Assembly (NCBI RefSeq): GCF_004364155.1
Contig: NZ_SOAZ01000024.1
Location: 1 to 50,195 of the forward strand
Origin: Fonticella tunisiensis
GTDB taxonomy: Bacteria > Bacillota > Clostridia > Clostridiales > Caloramatoraceae
Length of the DNA: 50,195 bases
Direction of reading: 5' to 3'
Shown one piece after another: positions 41,756-48,986 of this stretch. Position 1 is the first letter of the stretch. Every line of letters starts with the position of its first letter. The position numbers and the translations under genes were made by a program. The notes below the pieces were generated by a model that searched no databases, was not told where the DNA came from, and saw only the letters and a list, made by a program, of their open reading frames with translations.

Positions 41756-42448
41756 TTAAACATTTTTTCCAAGTATATAATTTTCAGCCTTCTTAAGATC
41801 CTCAAGAGAATCAATTTCAAACCAATCATTTGAATCTATTTTTTTAATATAAACTCTTACATCCCCTAAAATTGTTCCTACTACATCATCCCAGTATACC
41901 CTGTCAAAGTTTCCACCTTCAACTACTTCCTCAAGTTTTTTCCTGATAACCTGTCCATCCTGCCTGGTCCAATAGGAAATACCTGACATAATATAGTCTG
42001 TACCTCCACCTACTTCTATCTCGAATACTCTCCCATCTTCATCGAAGTGAAGCTTCCATTCGGATTCAAATCCTTCCTTTATACCTCCAAAGTATGTGGA
42101 GTTTTCCAAATGATTTTCAAAATAGTTTCTACACATATATACATCTGCCTCAGTAACATAGGCATCTTCAAGATATTCCCTTACTAAATACATAGTATAT
42201 ACATTGTTATAAACGTCATACTTATCATTATGAATAAGCTTAACTCCGTATCTTTCCCTTAAATATTCAAACTTTTCCTTAAGGTACCCTGTAACCACAA
42301 TAATATCATCTATGCCCTTTTCCTTTAAAAATCTTATTTGCCTTTCAGCCATTGGCTCTCCAGCAACCTTAACCAGGGATTTGGGAGTGTCATATGTAAG
42401 GGGCCTAAGCCTTGTTCCCATTCCTGCTGCCAAAATAATAGCTCTCAT
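41756..42448 (-). CDS. licC: CTP:phosphocholine (or phosphoethanolamine) cytidylyltransferase LicC
   Basis: The 230-residue protein begins MRAIILAAGMGTRLRPLT with the intact nucleotide loop GMGTR at 9-13 and continues PKSLVKVAGEPM, GYLKEKFEYLRERYGV, FGGI and SGISYWT. It is close to pneumococcal LicC (229 residues), which makes CDP-choline from phosphocholine and CTP. Whether the base is choline or ethanolamine cannot be told. It has its own promoter with an inverted repeat (42614-42649) and lies downstream of the winged-helix fusion gene in the lic module. Confidence 0.88.
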   Translation of the reverse strand: MRAIILAAGMGTRLRPLTYDTPKSLVKVAGEPMAERQIRFLKEKGIDDIIVVTGYLKEKFEYLRERYGVKLIHNDKYDVYNNVYTMYLVREYLEDAYVTEADVYMCRNYFENHLENSTYFGGIKEGFESEWKLHFDEDGRVFEIEVGGGTDYIMSGISYWTRQDGQVIRKKLEEVVEGGNFDRVYWDDVVGTILGDVRVYIKKIDSNDWFEIDSLEDLKKAENYILGKNV

Positions 42449-42613
42449 TTGTATCTTCCTTTCTAACTTGTATTAGTAATATATAACAATCATTAATCGA
42501 GAATTGAATAACAAATTAGATCCTAAACAAAGCTCATTGGAGCTTATTAGCTATGTAGGTTAAGATTGTCAAGACATTTTTTGCCTTGTTAAGGTGTATA
42601 ACAACCTCCGACC

Positions 42614-42649
42614 AGTATATTTGTAAATACACAATTTGCAAGTATTTAC
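42614..42649 (-). promoter_or_regulatory. licC promoter with overlapping inverted repeat
   Basis: On the minus strand TTGCAA at 42636-42641, a 16-base spacer and TATACT at 42614-42619 form a promoter. A perfect 8-bp inverted repeat GTAAATAC-N11-GTATTTAC (42623-42649) brackets the -35 box, as an operator would. Its sequence differs from the GTTCA-N5-TGAAC site, so a different regulator is implied. The leader to licC is about 160 bases. Confidence 0.5.
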
Positions 42650-42706
42650 GGTATATAAGCTTGACCTGTTTAAACTTAACAGTGATGATTGGATTTTACT
42701 AATGCA

Positions 42707-43678
42707 TCACTTGTGTTTTTCCCTATTTTCCAACATCGGAAAAATAAAGTTTACAAGATTACTGTAATGCCACTGGGTGTCGATTTCGGTCCATATGAGA
42801 TCTTCTATTTTTGCATAACCTATGTTGTAGGTTCTCGCCACATCCAAAAGTACATACTCATAATTTAAATAGGGATTGCTGTTTCCCGAAAATTCTTCAA
42901 GCATCTTTTTATATATGTCAATTGAAATTTTACTTATGCCTATCATCTCACCATCTATTTTGTTAAACTGATGTTTATCCTTTGACATTTTAAAAATAAA
43001 GGTATTTCGTATTTCAACAAATACCTCATCCCCTGATCCACTTACACTACTAATTAAAACACAATCCCTGTTTTCGTTTTTAAGAACTTCACCAATTGCC
43101 CTCTTTTCAAATACTATATCACTTTCAATTAATATAAAATCATCTTTAATCAAATCCTTTGCCGCAGCAAGGGATGTCATTGTTCCCGTGGATTTATACT
43201 TTCTATTTTTTACAAGGCTTATTTTTCTTTCCTTTGCAAGCTTTTCATAGTAGTGGCTTTCATAACCCGCAACAACTATAATATTCTCTATTCCATATTC
43301 CTCAAGTATGTCAAGTATTCTTTCGATTATAGTTTTCCTCCCAAGCGGAAGAAACCCTACAGGTTTATCAAAATTTGGACTTTCTCCCGCAGCAAGTACA
43401 ACTGCAGTATTAACTTTTTTATCATGCTTAGGAATTATGATTTTTTTGTTTATTGCTCCGTTTATATGCTCCTCAAGGGCATCCAAACCCTTTTTATTTA
43501 CAACGTATCTGGATTTACGCGAGTGTTTATCAATGCTTATATAACCATCCTCCACCAGATGCTTTATTATTGAATTAACATTACCGATAGAAATATCCGC
43601 AGCCGCTGCAATACTTCTTTGGCTTATTCCACTATTTCTGTTTAATATCTCTAAAACCCTCAACTCTTTATCCAGCAT
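42707..43678 (-). CDS. Winged-helix regulator fused to a LicC/PntC-like nucleotidyltransferase domain
   Basis: The 323-residue protein has an N-terminal winged helix-turn-helix (about 1-70; SQRSIAAAADISIGNVNSII as recognition segment) and a nucleotidyltransferase-fold domain from about 90 to the end, with NRKYKSTGTMTSLAAA, LIESDIVFEKRAI, GDEVFVEI and GEMIGISKIS, as in phosphocholine and aminoethylphosphonate cytidylyltransferases. The glycine-arginine nucleotide loop found in LicC (GMGTR) is replaced by AAGESPNFDKPVGFL, so catalysis is doubtful. I infer a ligand-sensing regulator. Its own promoter carries an 18-bp-armed palindrome, and a core of that site recurs before licA. Confidence 0.8.
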   Translation of the reverse strand: MLDKELRVLEILNRNSGISQRSIAAAADISIGNVNSIIKHLVEDGYISIDKHSRKSRYVVNKKGLDALEEHINGAINKKIIIPKHDKKVNTAVVLAAGESPNFDKPVGFLPLGRKTIIERILDILEEYGIENIIVVAGYESHYYEKLAKERKISLVKNRKYKSTGTMTSLAAAKDLIKDDFILIESDIVFEKRAIGEVLKNENRDCVLISSVSGSGDEVFVEIRNTFIFKMSKDKHQFNKIDGEMIGISKISIDIYKKMLEEFSGNSNPYLNYEYVLLDVARTYNIGYAKIEDLIWTEIDTQWHYSNLVNFIFPMLENREKHK

Positions 43679-43699
43679 TTATTTCACACCTTCATATGC

Positions 43700-43740
43700 A
43701 CAATAAGGATATGTTCAAATAATGAACATATCCTTATTGT
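43700..43740. promoter_or_regulatory. Large palindromic operator over the fusion-gene promoter
   Basis: Two perfect 18-base arms (43700-43717 and 43723-43740) flank 5 bases. The centre is GTTCA-N5-TGAAC, the same as at 46094-46108 before licA. The right edge overlaps the -10 box. No T run follows on the minus strand, so a terminator for the eutH gene is less likely than an operator, though an RNA hairpin cannot be excluded. Confidence 0.75.
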
Positions 43741-43764
43741 ACCAATTTCAAAACCATAGTTCAA
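43736..43764 (-). promoter_or_regulatory. Promoter of the winged-helix fusion gene
   Basis: On the minus strand TTGAAC at 43759-43764, a 17-base spacer and TACAAT at 43736-43741 lie about 60 bases before the ATG. The palindrome at 43700-43740 begins inside the -10 box, an arrangement that fits autorepression. Confidence 0.7.
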
Positions 43765-43812
43765 TATATTCTTTCAATATATTGTTTTTTGACTAAAAAT
43801 TATTTTTAAACC

Positions 43813-45036
43813 TTACAAGCTTGTATTTGCACATTCCTCAAGCTTATCCTGCTTTTCAAGAGCTACAGCCTTTGGAACGGATAGCTTTAAAGCGATACCA
43901 ACAGCTATAATTCCGGCAGTCAGCTTACCTATCATAACAGGTAAAATCATTGTCGGCTGAAAGTTTGCTGTAAAGGCAAGGTGATCTCCTATCAGGAAGG
44001 CTGAACATACCGAGAAGGCAATAGTCTTAACCTTATCAGCTGCAGGCATGTCCTTTATTATTCTAAAAAGGGCTAATATGTTTGCTGCTCCGGCTAAAAT
44101 CCCTGCACTTCCAATTGAACTAAATCCTAACCTTTTGCCAATAGCTTCGAGGGGCTTTGAAAGATACTTCTTAATGAGATACACCATTGGGAATGCACCT
44201 GCAAGCATAATACCTATATAACCGGCAATCTCAAGTGCTCTAAACTGATCCTGAGCATCTGCAATTATCGGATTGAATCCCCAGGCTCCAAATATCTTTG
44301 TAAAGACTCCTGTAAAGTACTCAACTATTGAAAATACAAGTATTATTTTTATTGCAGCGTCCATAATCTTTCCAAACCATATAAAGCCCTTAACCATTTT
44401 GTCGGGTATAAGCCATAGTCCCAATGCAATAAGTATACAAATCACAATAAGAGGCAGAAGATTTGATAAAATTTGCCCAAATCCCAGTGCAAGCTGATAG
44501 GTAGCCTCAGCATCTGTACTTATCACTCCACGTACGCTTGCCTTAGACAGGGATAAAATAGCACTAGTCACAAATACTCCTATTGGCACTGTAAGTATTC
44601 CCGACATAACCCCAAGTGCCATATATTTATGATCCTTTTTATCAATCATTGCAAGCCCTACAGGAATGCTAAATACTATTGTAGCCCCAGCCATATAGCC
44701 TGTTACCATTGCCATAATCCAGCTCTCCTTCGTATCCGCAAGGGCCTCGGCAAGCTGATATCCGCCCATGTCAACGGCGATAAAGGTTGTAGCTGCTATG
44801 GCGGGGTCTGCCCCCACAGCACTAAAGGCAGGACCGAATATTGCCTTAACAAAGCTTGCTAAATAAGGTGTTGCCGCCATTATACCCGCAACGGGAACGA
44901 AGATTGGACCTATTGAAAAAAGGCCCTCAAGAAATTCTCTGCCAAGTTCGGATTCATCATTTATAATTGAAGCAAATGCTCCCAAAACTGCACACGCCAT
45001 AATAACATATAGTACATAATTACCAAACTGAGCCAT
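43813..45036 (-). CDS. eutH: EutH-type ethanolamine permease
   Basis: The 407-residue integral membrane protein has about ten or eleven hydrophobic segments. Strings such as AGIMAATPYLASFVKAIFGP, FIAVDMGGYQLAEALADTKE and the C-terminal FSVCSAFLIGDHLAFTANFQ are characteristic of EutH, the ethanolamine permease of eut operons. No eut catabolic genes are present. Instead it follows licA by 37 bases, in the place where lic loci usually carry the choline permease LicB. It may import ethanolamine, or a related amine, for glycan decoration. GAGGT precedes the ATG. Confidence 0.87.
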   Translation of the reverse strand: MAQFGNYVLYVIMACAVLGAFASIINDESELGREFLEGLFSIGPIFVPVAGIMAATPYLASFVKAIFGPAFSAVGADPAIAATTFIAVDMGGYQLAEALADTKESWIMAMVTGYMAGATIVFSIPVGLAMIDKKDHKYMALGVMSGILTVPIGVFVTSAILSLSKASVRGVISTDAEATYQLALGFGQILSNLLPLIVICILIALGLWLIPDKMVKGFIWFGKIMDAAIKIILVFSIVEYFTGVFTKIFGAWGFNPIIADAQDQFRALEIAGYIGIMLAGAFPMVYLIKKYLSKPLEAIGKRLGFSSIGSAGILAGAANILALFRIIKDMPAADKVKTIAFSVCSAFLIGDHLAFTANFQPTMILPVMIGKLTAGIIAVGIALKLSVPKAVALEKQDKLEECANTSL

Positions 45037-45073
45037 ATTACTTTACCTCACATTATTTTTTATTTAAATCATT

Positions 45074-46054
45074 TTAAAATGCAGCCGCTTCGGCTTCAGC
45101 ATCAAAGTAAACCCTTTTCTGTGAATCATTTTTAACAGCTTCCAGGTATTTTTGGAAGTTTTCGCTTTTAATAAGTTTTTTGAATCTTTCATATCTTCCC
45201 ATAGCATATGGCCAATAATCATTCTCATGTTTTCCATATACAATTTGTACTATGGCCCATACGGTCCAGTAGGCATCTATTAAAACCTTGTTTATTACCA
45301 TTCTTCCAAAATTGGCAGCAGTAACATACCCATCAAAGTATTCCCTCATCATCATGTATTCCTGGTGTTCTGTAAGTCCTGCTTCTATTGAAAAGGCCCC
45401 AAGATCCCACATTGGGTCATTCATTCCTGAATACTCCCAGTCTATAAGATACAACTTTTTGCTGTCTGAAATGAAATTTTCACATAAAGGGTCATTGTGG
45501 CTTGGTACAAGCTTTACCGGTTTGTCTTTTATTACCTTCCTGATAATCTCCAGGTCTTTATAGGTCTCAGCGTAATCATCAGGAAGCCTTGCATTATTTC
45601 TTTTTAATATATCATCATAAAGATCAATACCGTCAAAGGCATCAAAGGTGAATTTAAACTCCTCACCGATAGAGTGCAATTTCTTAAGTACCTTAGTGGC
45701 CTCAACTACGAGTTCATCCTTTACAAAGCTTTCAGGATGCATAGTCACAGCATTTTCAATATATTTTGTCAAAGCAATTCCTGTTTTCTCATCAAAATAT
45801 ATAATCTCTGTATTTATACCATTTCTTGATGTTATATTAGCATTATGCATCTCAACACTTCTGTCTATGTAGAGACTTGTACCTTCCCCTGGAATCCTCA
45901 AAACATAATTTTCTTCGCCAAGGGTTATTTTATAGTTTCTGTTTGTTAGTCCTCCCAATAGTTGTTCAATAAATGTAATCTCATCAACTCTATTTTTAAG
46001 TATGTCAATTTTCTCAATAGCGTTAAACACTTCCTGCGGCAGGTTTTTAATCAT
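45074..46054 (-). CDS. licA: LicA-type choline/ethanolamine kinase
   Basis: The 326-residue kinase has a nucleotide-binding N-lobe with LGGLTNRNYKI at 33-43, the catalytic HNDPLCENF at 186-194 and IDWEYSGMNDPMWDLG at 204-219, the choline/ethanolamine kinase signature. It phosphorylates the imported amine with ATP. Length agrees with LicA. A GGGGGATGG site precedes the ATG. It is the first gene of the licA-eutH unit, and the putative operator GTTCA-N5-TGAAC lies 40 bases upstream. The substrate (choline or ethanolamine) is not resolved. Confidence 0.88.
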   Translation of the reverse strand: MIKNLPQEVFNAIEKIDILKNRVDEITFIEQLLGGLTNRNYKITLGEENYVLRIPGEGTSLYIDRSVEMHNANITSRNGINTEIIYFDEKTGIALTKYIENAVTMHPESFVKDELVVEATKVLKKLHSIGEEFKFTFDAFDGIDLYDDILKRNNARLPDDYAETYKDLEIIRKVIKDKPVKLVPSHNDPLCENFISDSKKLYLIDWEYSGMNDPMWDLGAFSIEAGLTEHQEYMMMREYFDGYVTAANFGRMVINKVLIDAYWTVWAIVQIVYGKHENDYWPYAMGRYERFKKLIKSENFQKYLEAVKNDSQKRVYFDAEAEAAAF

Positions 46055-46093
46055 TTTACCATCCCCCTTTGCTCTATATTATAATTATATTCC

Positions 46094-46108
46094 GTTCATT
46101 TTTTGAAC
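46094..46108. promoter_or_regulatory. Putative operator before licA
   Basis: The perfect inverted repeat GTTCA-N5-TGAAC lies 40 bases before the licA start, just upstream of two overlapping TATAAT-like -10 boxes (near 46076-46090). The same core and spacing sit at the centre of the palindrome before the winged-helix fusion gene, including the preceding TAT on the coding strand. Confidence 0.65.
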
Positions 46109-46162
46109 ATAACTTAATTTTAATATTATTTTTACAAAAAAGCAACACATAAAATAAGGTTT

Positions 46163-46189
46163 CAGAGATTTCGCATCTAATTTCCAGTA
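46163..46189. repeat. Internal partial copy of the window-end repeat
   Basis: These 27 bases are identical to 50101-50127 and in the same orientation. They are followed at once by GGAAAT, so the loop of the full element appears deleted. The copy separates the licA promoter from the cytidylyltransferase remnant. Confidence 0.75.
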
Positions 46190-46199
46190 GGAAATAATA

Positions 46200-46404
46200 T
46201 TTTGATGTAAATTTGATATTTTTCAACATCTTTAAAATTTTGTAATCAACCAAACCACAGGTGATTTTGGATACACTAATGTCTGTCAAAACTTTCAAGA
46301 GCTTGTATGATAAGCGGCTTTCCATACACAACAACTAATTGCTTTGGCTTGTCAACCACACCCATTCTTATACCGGTGCCTCCGGCTAGAATCAACAAAA
46401 CATG
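46200..46404 (-). pseudogene. Remnant of a TarI/IspD-like cytidylyltransferase
   Basis: On the minus strand a frame reads HVLLILAGGTGIRMG, DKPKQLVVVYGKPLII and QALESFDRH before a stop at 46276-46278. The next frame then continues ISVSKITCGLVDYKILKM. This is the start of a cytidylyltransferase of the TarI (ribitol-5-phosphate) or IspD type: nucleotide loop, PKQ, then the KI-x-x-V segment. There is no usable start codon, one frameshift, and nothing after about 65 residues. Its place between licA and the SpoIID gene suggests that a teichoic-acid-type gene was lost here. The rest of 46055-46486 holds the licA operator, the partial repeat and a terminator. Confidence 0.7.
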
Positions 46405-46462
46405 TCAAATTATGTAACCCTAATTAAATATATAGTGGGAATATTATGGAATAGATATTCAT

Positions 46463-46487
46463 AAAAAAGGAGCAGCCTTAGCTGCCC
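46463..46487 (-). terminator. Terminator of the SpoIID-domain gene
   Basis: An imperfect stem GAGCAGC/GCTGCCC with loop CTTA directly follows the stop codon and is followed on the minus strand by TTTTTTAT. Confidence 0.75.
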
Positions 46488-48772
46488 TATCTTAATTTTT
46501 CATTTATCTTTGCTGCGGTTGCCGGACCTACTATGCCATCTGTTGCCAGATTATTTGCCCTCTGGAAGGCTACAACCGCCGAATAGGTTCCAGGTCCAAA
46601 ACTTCCGTCTATTGTGGATTTATAATATCCAAGCCTCTTAAGTGCATCCTGCAGCCTTTTTACATCTTCTCCCCTGCTGCCCTTCTTCAACGTCCTTGAC
46701 AGGCTGAAGGAAGTGCTGCCCGGTGTTGATGGCTGTGATGTTGGCGGCGCTATAGGCTGGATTGTTGTACCTCCCTGGAGTTTTTCGTTTATCTTTGATG
46801 CAGTTGCCGGACCTACTACACCGTCTGCTTTCAGCCCGTTTGCCCTCTGGAAGGCTACAACTGCTGAATAGGTTCCAGGTCCAAAGCTTCCGTCTATCGT
46901 GGATTTATAATATCCAAGCCTCTTAAGTGCATCCTGCAGCCATTTTACATCTTCTCCTCTGCTGCCCTTCTTCAACGTCCTTGACAGGCTGAAGGAAGTG
47001 CTGCCCGGTGTTGATGGCTGTGGTGTTGGCGGCGCCGCAGGTGTCTTCTCAACGGTTACTGTAATTTCCTTAACATCATCATACTGTTTAGTGCTTAGCT
47101 TATCCTTAATATATGCTTTTACTACATATTGACCTGAACTATCAGGTGTAAAACTATATGTAGAGTTTAAAGCTAAACCAGTAGATATAAATTTTCCAGA
47201 CTTTAAAATCTCATATTTGTACTCAACACCATCCGTGCTCCCACCCTCGTATTCAACGCTAACCGATACGGGTTTCTTTTCAACGGGCTTCTCAGGAGAA
47301 ACTGTTACAGTTTTTATTTTAGGTTGAGCGTAAACTGAAAAGGATATCCTGTCAGTTGCCTCGTAATCCTGCGTTGATAGCTTGTCCTTCACATAAAGCT
47401 CAACGCTGTAGTCTCCAGGCTCTCCTGGAGTGAATGTATCCTTTGAAACCTCACTGTAGTCCCTGGTATAAACTACACTGTCACCCTTTTTAACAATGTA
47501 CCTGTATAATGGAATGTTGCCATTTGATGCCTGAGAAGTAAAGGTTACCCCATCTCCCTGAATTATCTTAGTTTTATCTAAATTAAAGCTGGTTATTCTG
47601 GTTCTAAGGTTATACAAATACGAACCATCATAATAGAACTTTAAAATATCCTCATAGGTTTGTCCAGCTTTTGCCCTATCCCTTGCGCCTATCTGGCTGA
47701 GTCCAACTCCATGTCCGTAGCCTTTACCTGTAAAGGTGTACACACCATCATTCAAGGATACATCATATAATGAGCTTTTCAGGCCTAAAAACGTTCTTGC
47801 CGATTCCTTTCCAAATGCTTTTCTATTTATGCTTCCTGTACTTGTTGAATATACAATTTCAATATTTGATATTCTTCCGCTCTCATATTTTCTTATTGTA
47901 TCAGTATCTATCTTTATAAAGCTATCAGTTTCTGATAAATATCCCTTGTTTTTAAGAATTTCATCTATTTCTGAACTTGTAAATGACGCAGTCCAATCAT
48001 AGCTTGGATCTTTATCATATGCATCAGGCTTTGCATTAAAATATGGAAGGCTCGAAAGCCATACATTTTCTGATGCCTCGGTATATCCCCCATTGCTTGC
48101 AGAATAGTAGGCATTTACCAGTTTGTCTCCATATAAAAGAACCATTCCCCTTGTTTCTTCAACGGCCCTTATGGCATTGGCGTAGTAACTATTGTACCCT
48201 CTATATACCTGATTGCTTATGGTATCATCGATATCATAGCCGTAGCTGTTGTATTTCCCCATATTGGCTAATGCATAGTTTCTTGCAGCAACTGCCTGGG
48301 CCTTTAGGGCTTCCAGGGGATAGGAATTTGACATTTCATAGGGAACAACACCCTTTAAATAGTCTTCAATATTTATCGTGTTGATCTCAAAAACCTGATT
48401 ATCAGAAACCTTAAATGTCATACTCCCCAGATATGAATATTCCTTGATTGTGCCGTTATTTACCCTAAGCTTTATTGTATTTTTATCCGATGAAGGAACA
48501 AAGGTTATTGAATCATATTCTTCGCCATTAAAAAGCACCTTTCCATTGCTTACTGTAAGAGTAAAGCTTGTCCCTGAAGCATACGTTTTCTCCCCTGCCT
48601 TATATTCACCGCTAAGGGTAACATTAACCGAGGGCGAAAGCATGTTCTTAAGCCCAACTCTCAAATCCCTATAATAATTTGAATTTGTATATCCAAGAGC
48701 AGGTGAAGCATAGAAAAGCATAGAAAGAAGAAAGGATAAAGCAGTGAAAAAAGAAATAGCAAATTTCTTCAA
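46487..48772 (-). CDS. SpoIID/LytB-domain exported protein with two peptidoglycan-binding domains
   Basis: The 761-residue protein has a signal peptide (ending near ALG, residues 24-26), a SpoIID/LytB amidase-enhancer/lytic transglycosylase-like domain at about 110-390 (VPYEMSNSYPLEALKAQAVA and GHGVGLSQIGA), two beta-sandwich Ig-like domains (about 395-580) and two C-terminal peptidoglycan-binding type 1 domains. The last two are nearly identical and 95 residues apart. The start is TTG at 48772 with AGGAGG 7 bases upstream. Unlike SpoIID it has no membrane anchor, so it is likely secreted to the wall and acts on glycan strands. Whether it is catalytic is unclear. Confidence 0.85.
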   Translation of the reverse strand: MKKFAISFFTALSFLLSMLFYASPALGYTNSNYYRDLRVGLKNMLSPSVNVTLSGEYKAGEKTYASGTSFTLTVSNGKVLFNGEEYDSITFVPSSDKNTIKLRVNNGTIKEYSYLGSMTFKVSDNQVFEINTINIEDYLKGVVPYEMSNSYPLEALKAQAVAARNYALANMGKYNSYGYDIDDTISNQVYRGYNSYYANAIRAVEETRGMVLLYGDKLVNAYYSASNGGYTEASENVWLSSLPYFNAKPDAYDKDPSYDWTASFTSSEIDEILKNKGYLSETDSFIKIDTDTIRKYESGRISNIEIVYSTSTGSINRKAFGKESARTFLGLKSSLYDVSLNDGVYTFTGKGYGHGVGLSQIGARDRAKAGQTYEDILKFYYDGSYLYNLRTRITSFNLDKTKIIQGDGVTFTSQASNGNIPLYRYIVKKGDSVVYTRDYSEVSKDTFTPGEPGDYSVELYVKDKLSTQDYEATDRISFSVYAQPKIKTVTVSPEKPVEKKPVSVSVEYEGGSTDGVEYKYEILKSGKFISTGLALNSTYSFTPDSSGQYVVKAYIKDKLSTKQYDDVKEITVTVEKTPAAPPTPQPSTPGSTSFSLSRTLKKGSRGEDVKWLQDALKRLGYYKSTIDGSFGPGTYSAVVAFQRANGLKADGVVGPATASKINEKLQGGTTIQPIAPPTSQPSTPGSTSFSLSRTLKKGSRGEDVKRLQDALKRLGYYKSTIDGSFGPGTYSAVVAFQRANNLATDGIVGPATAAKINEKLR
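46490..47060 (-). repeat. Tandem 285-base coding duplication (peptidoglycan-binding domains)
   Basis: The string GCTGCCCTTCTTCAACGTCC recurs exactly 285 bases apart (from 46676 and 46961), and long stretches around it are nearly identical. The unit encodes one peptidoglycan-binding domain plus a QPSTPGSTSF linker. High DNA identity points to a recent in-frame duplication. Confidence 0.85.
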
Positions 48773-48804
48773 TATTTCACCTCCTCTTTATTTTGTTTAC
48801 AACA

Positions 48805-48833
48805 ATTATATAATATAAAAATCTATCCATCAA
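48805..48833 (-). promoter_or_regulatory. Promoter of the SpoIID-domain gene
   Basis: On the minus strand TTGATG at 48828-48833, a 17-base spacer and TATAAT at 48805-48810 lie about 33 bases before the TTG start. The sigma-A-like pattern suggests vegetative rather than sporulation expression. Confidence 0.72.
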
Positions 48834-48961
48834 CGAAATAAAATGAAATATTTAAATGTATATTTTAACAACATTTTATTTGCAATTAAAGCTTACTTGA
48901 AGTAAACCAAAATTGATCACTCAATCTGAAAGCGATATAATGGGCTATATGATTTTTTAGA

Positions 48962-48986
48962 CAAAAAAACAGGGCTTAAAAGCCCT
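48962..48986 (-). terminator. Terminator of the lcp gene
   Basis: The stem AGGGCT/AGCCCT overlaps the stop codon and is followed on the minus strand by GTTTTTTTGT. Confidence 0.82.

Noticed and set aside
41593-41796. Plus-strand 67-codon ORF near licC
   Set aside because: No ribosome site; it overlaps the licC 3' end and the lcp remnant.
43700-43740. Perfect palindrome as terminator of the licA-eutH transcript
   Set aside because: No T run follows on the minus strand, it begins inside a good -10 box, and its centre recurs before licA, so an operator fits better.
43813-45036. Ethanolamine catabolism (eut) operon or microcompartment
   Set aside because: Only the permease is present; there are no eutB, eutC or shell proteins, and the neighbours are lic genes.
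46074-46334. 86-residue minus-strand ORF
   Set aside because: It has no ribosome site and spans the dispersed repeat and the second frame of the cytidylyltransferase remnant; it is a by-product of the decayed gene.
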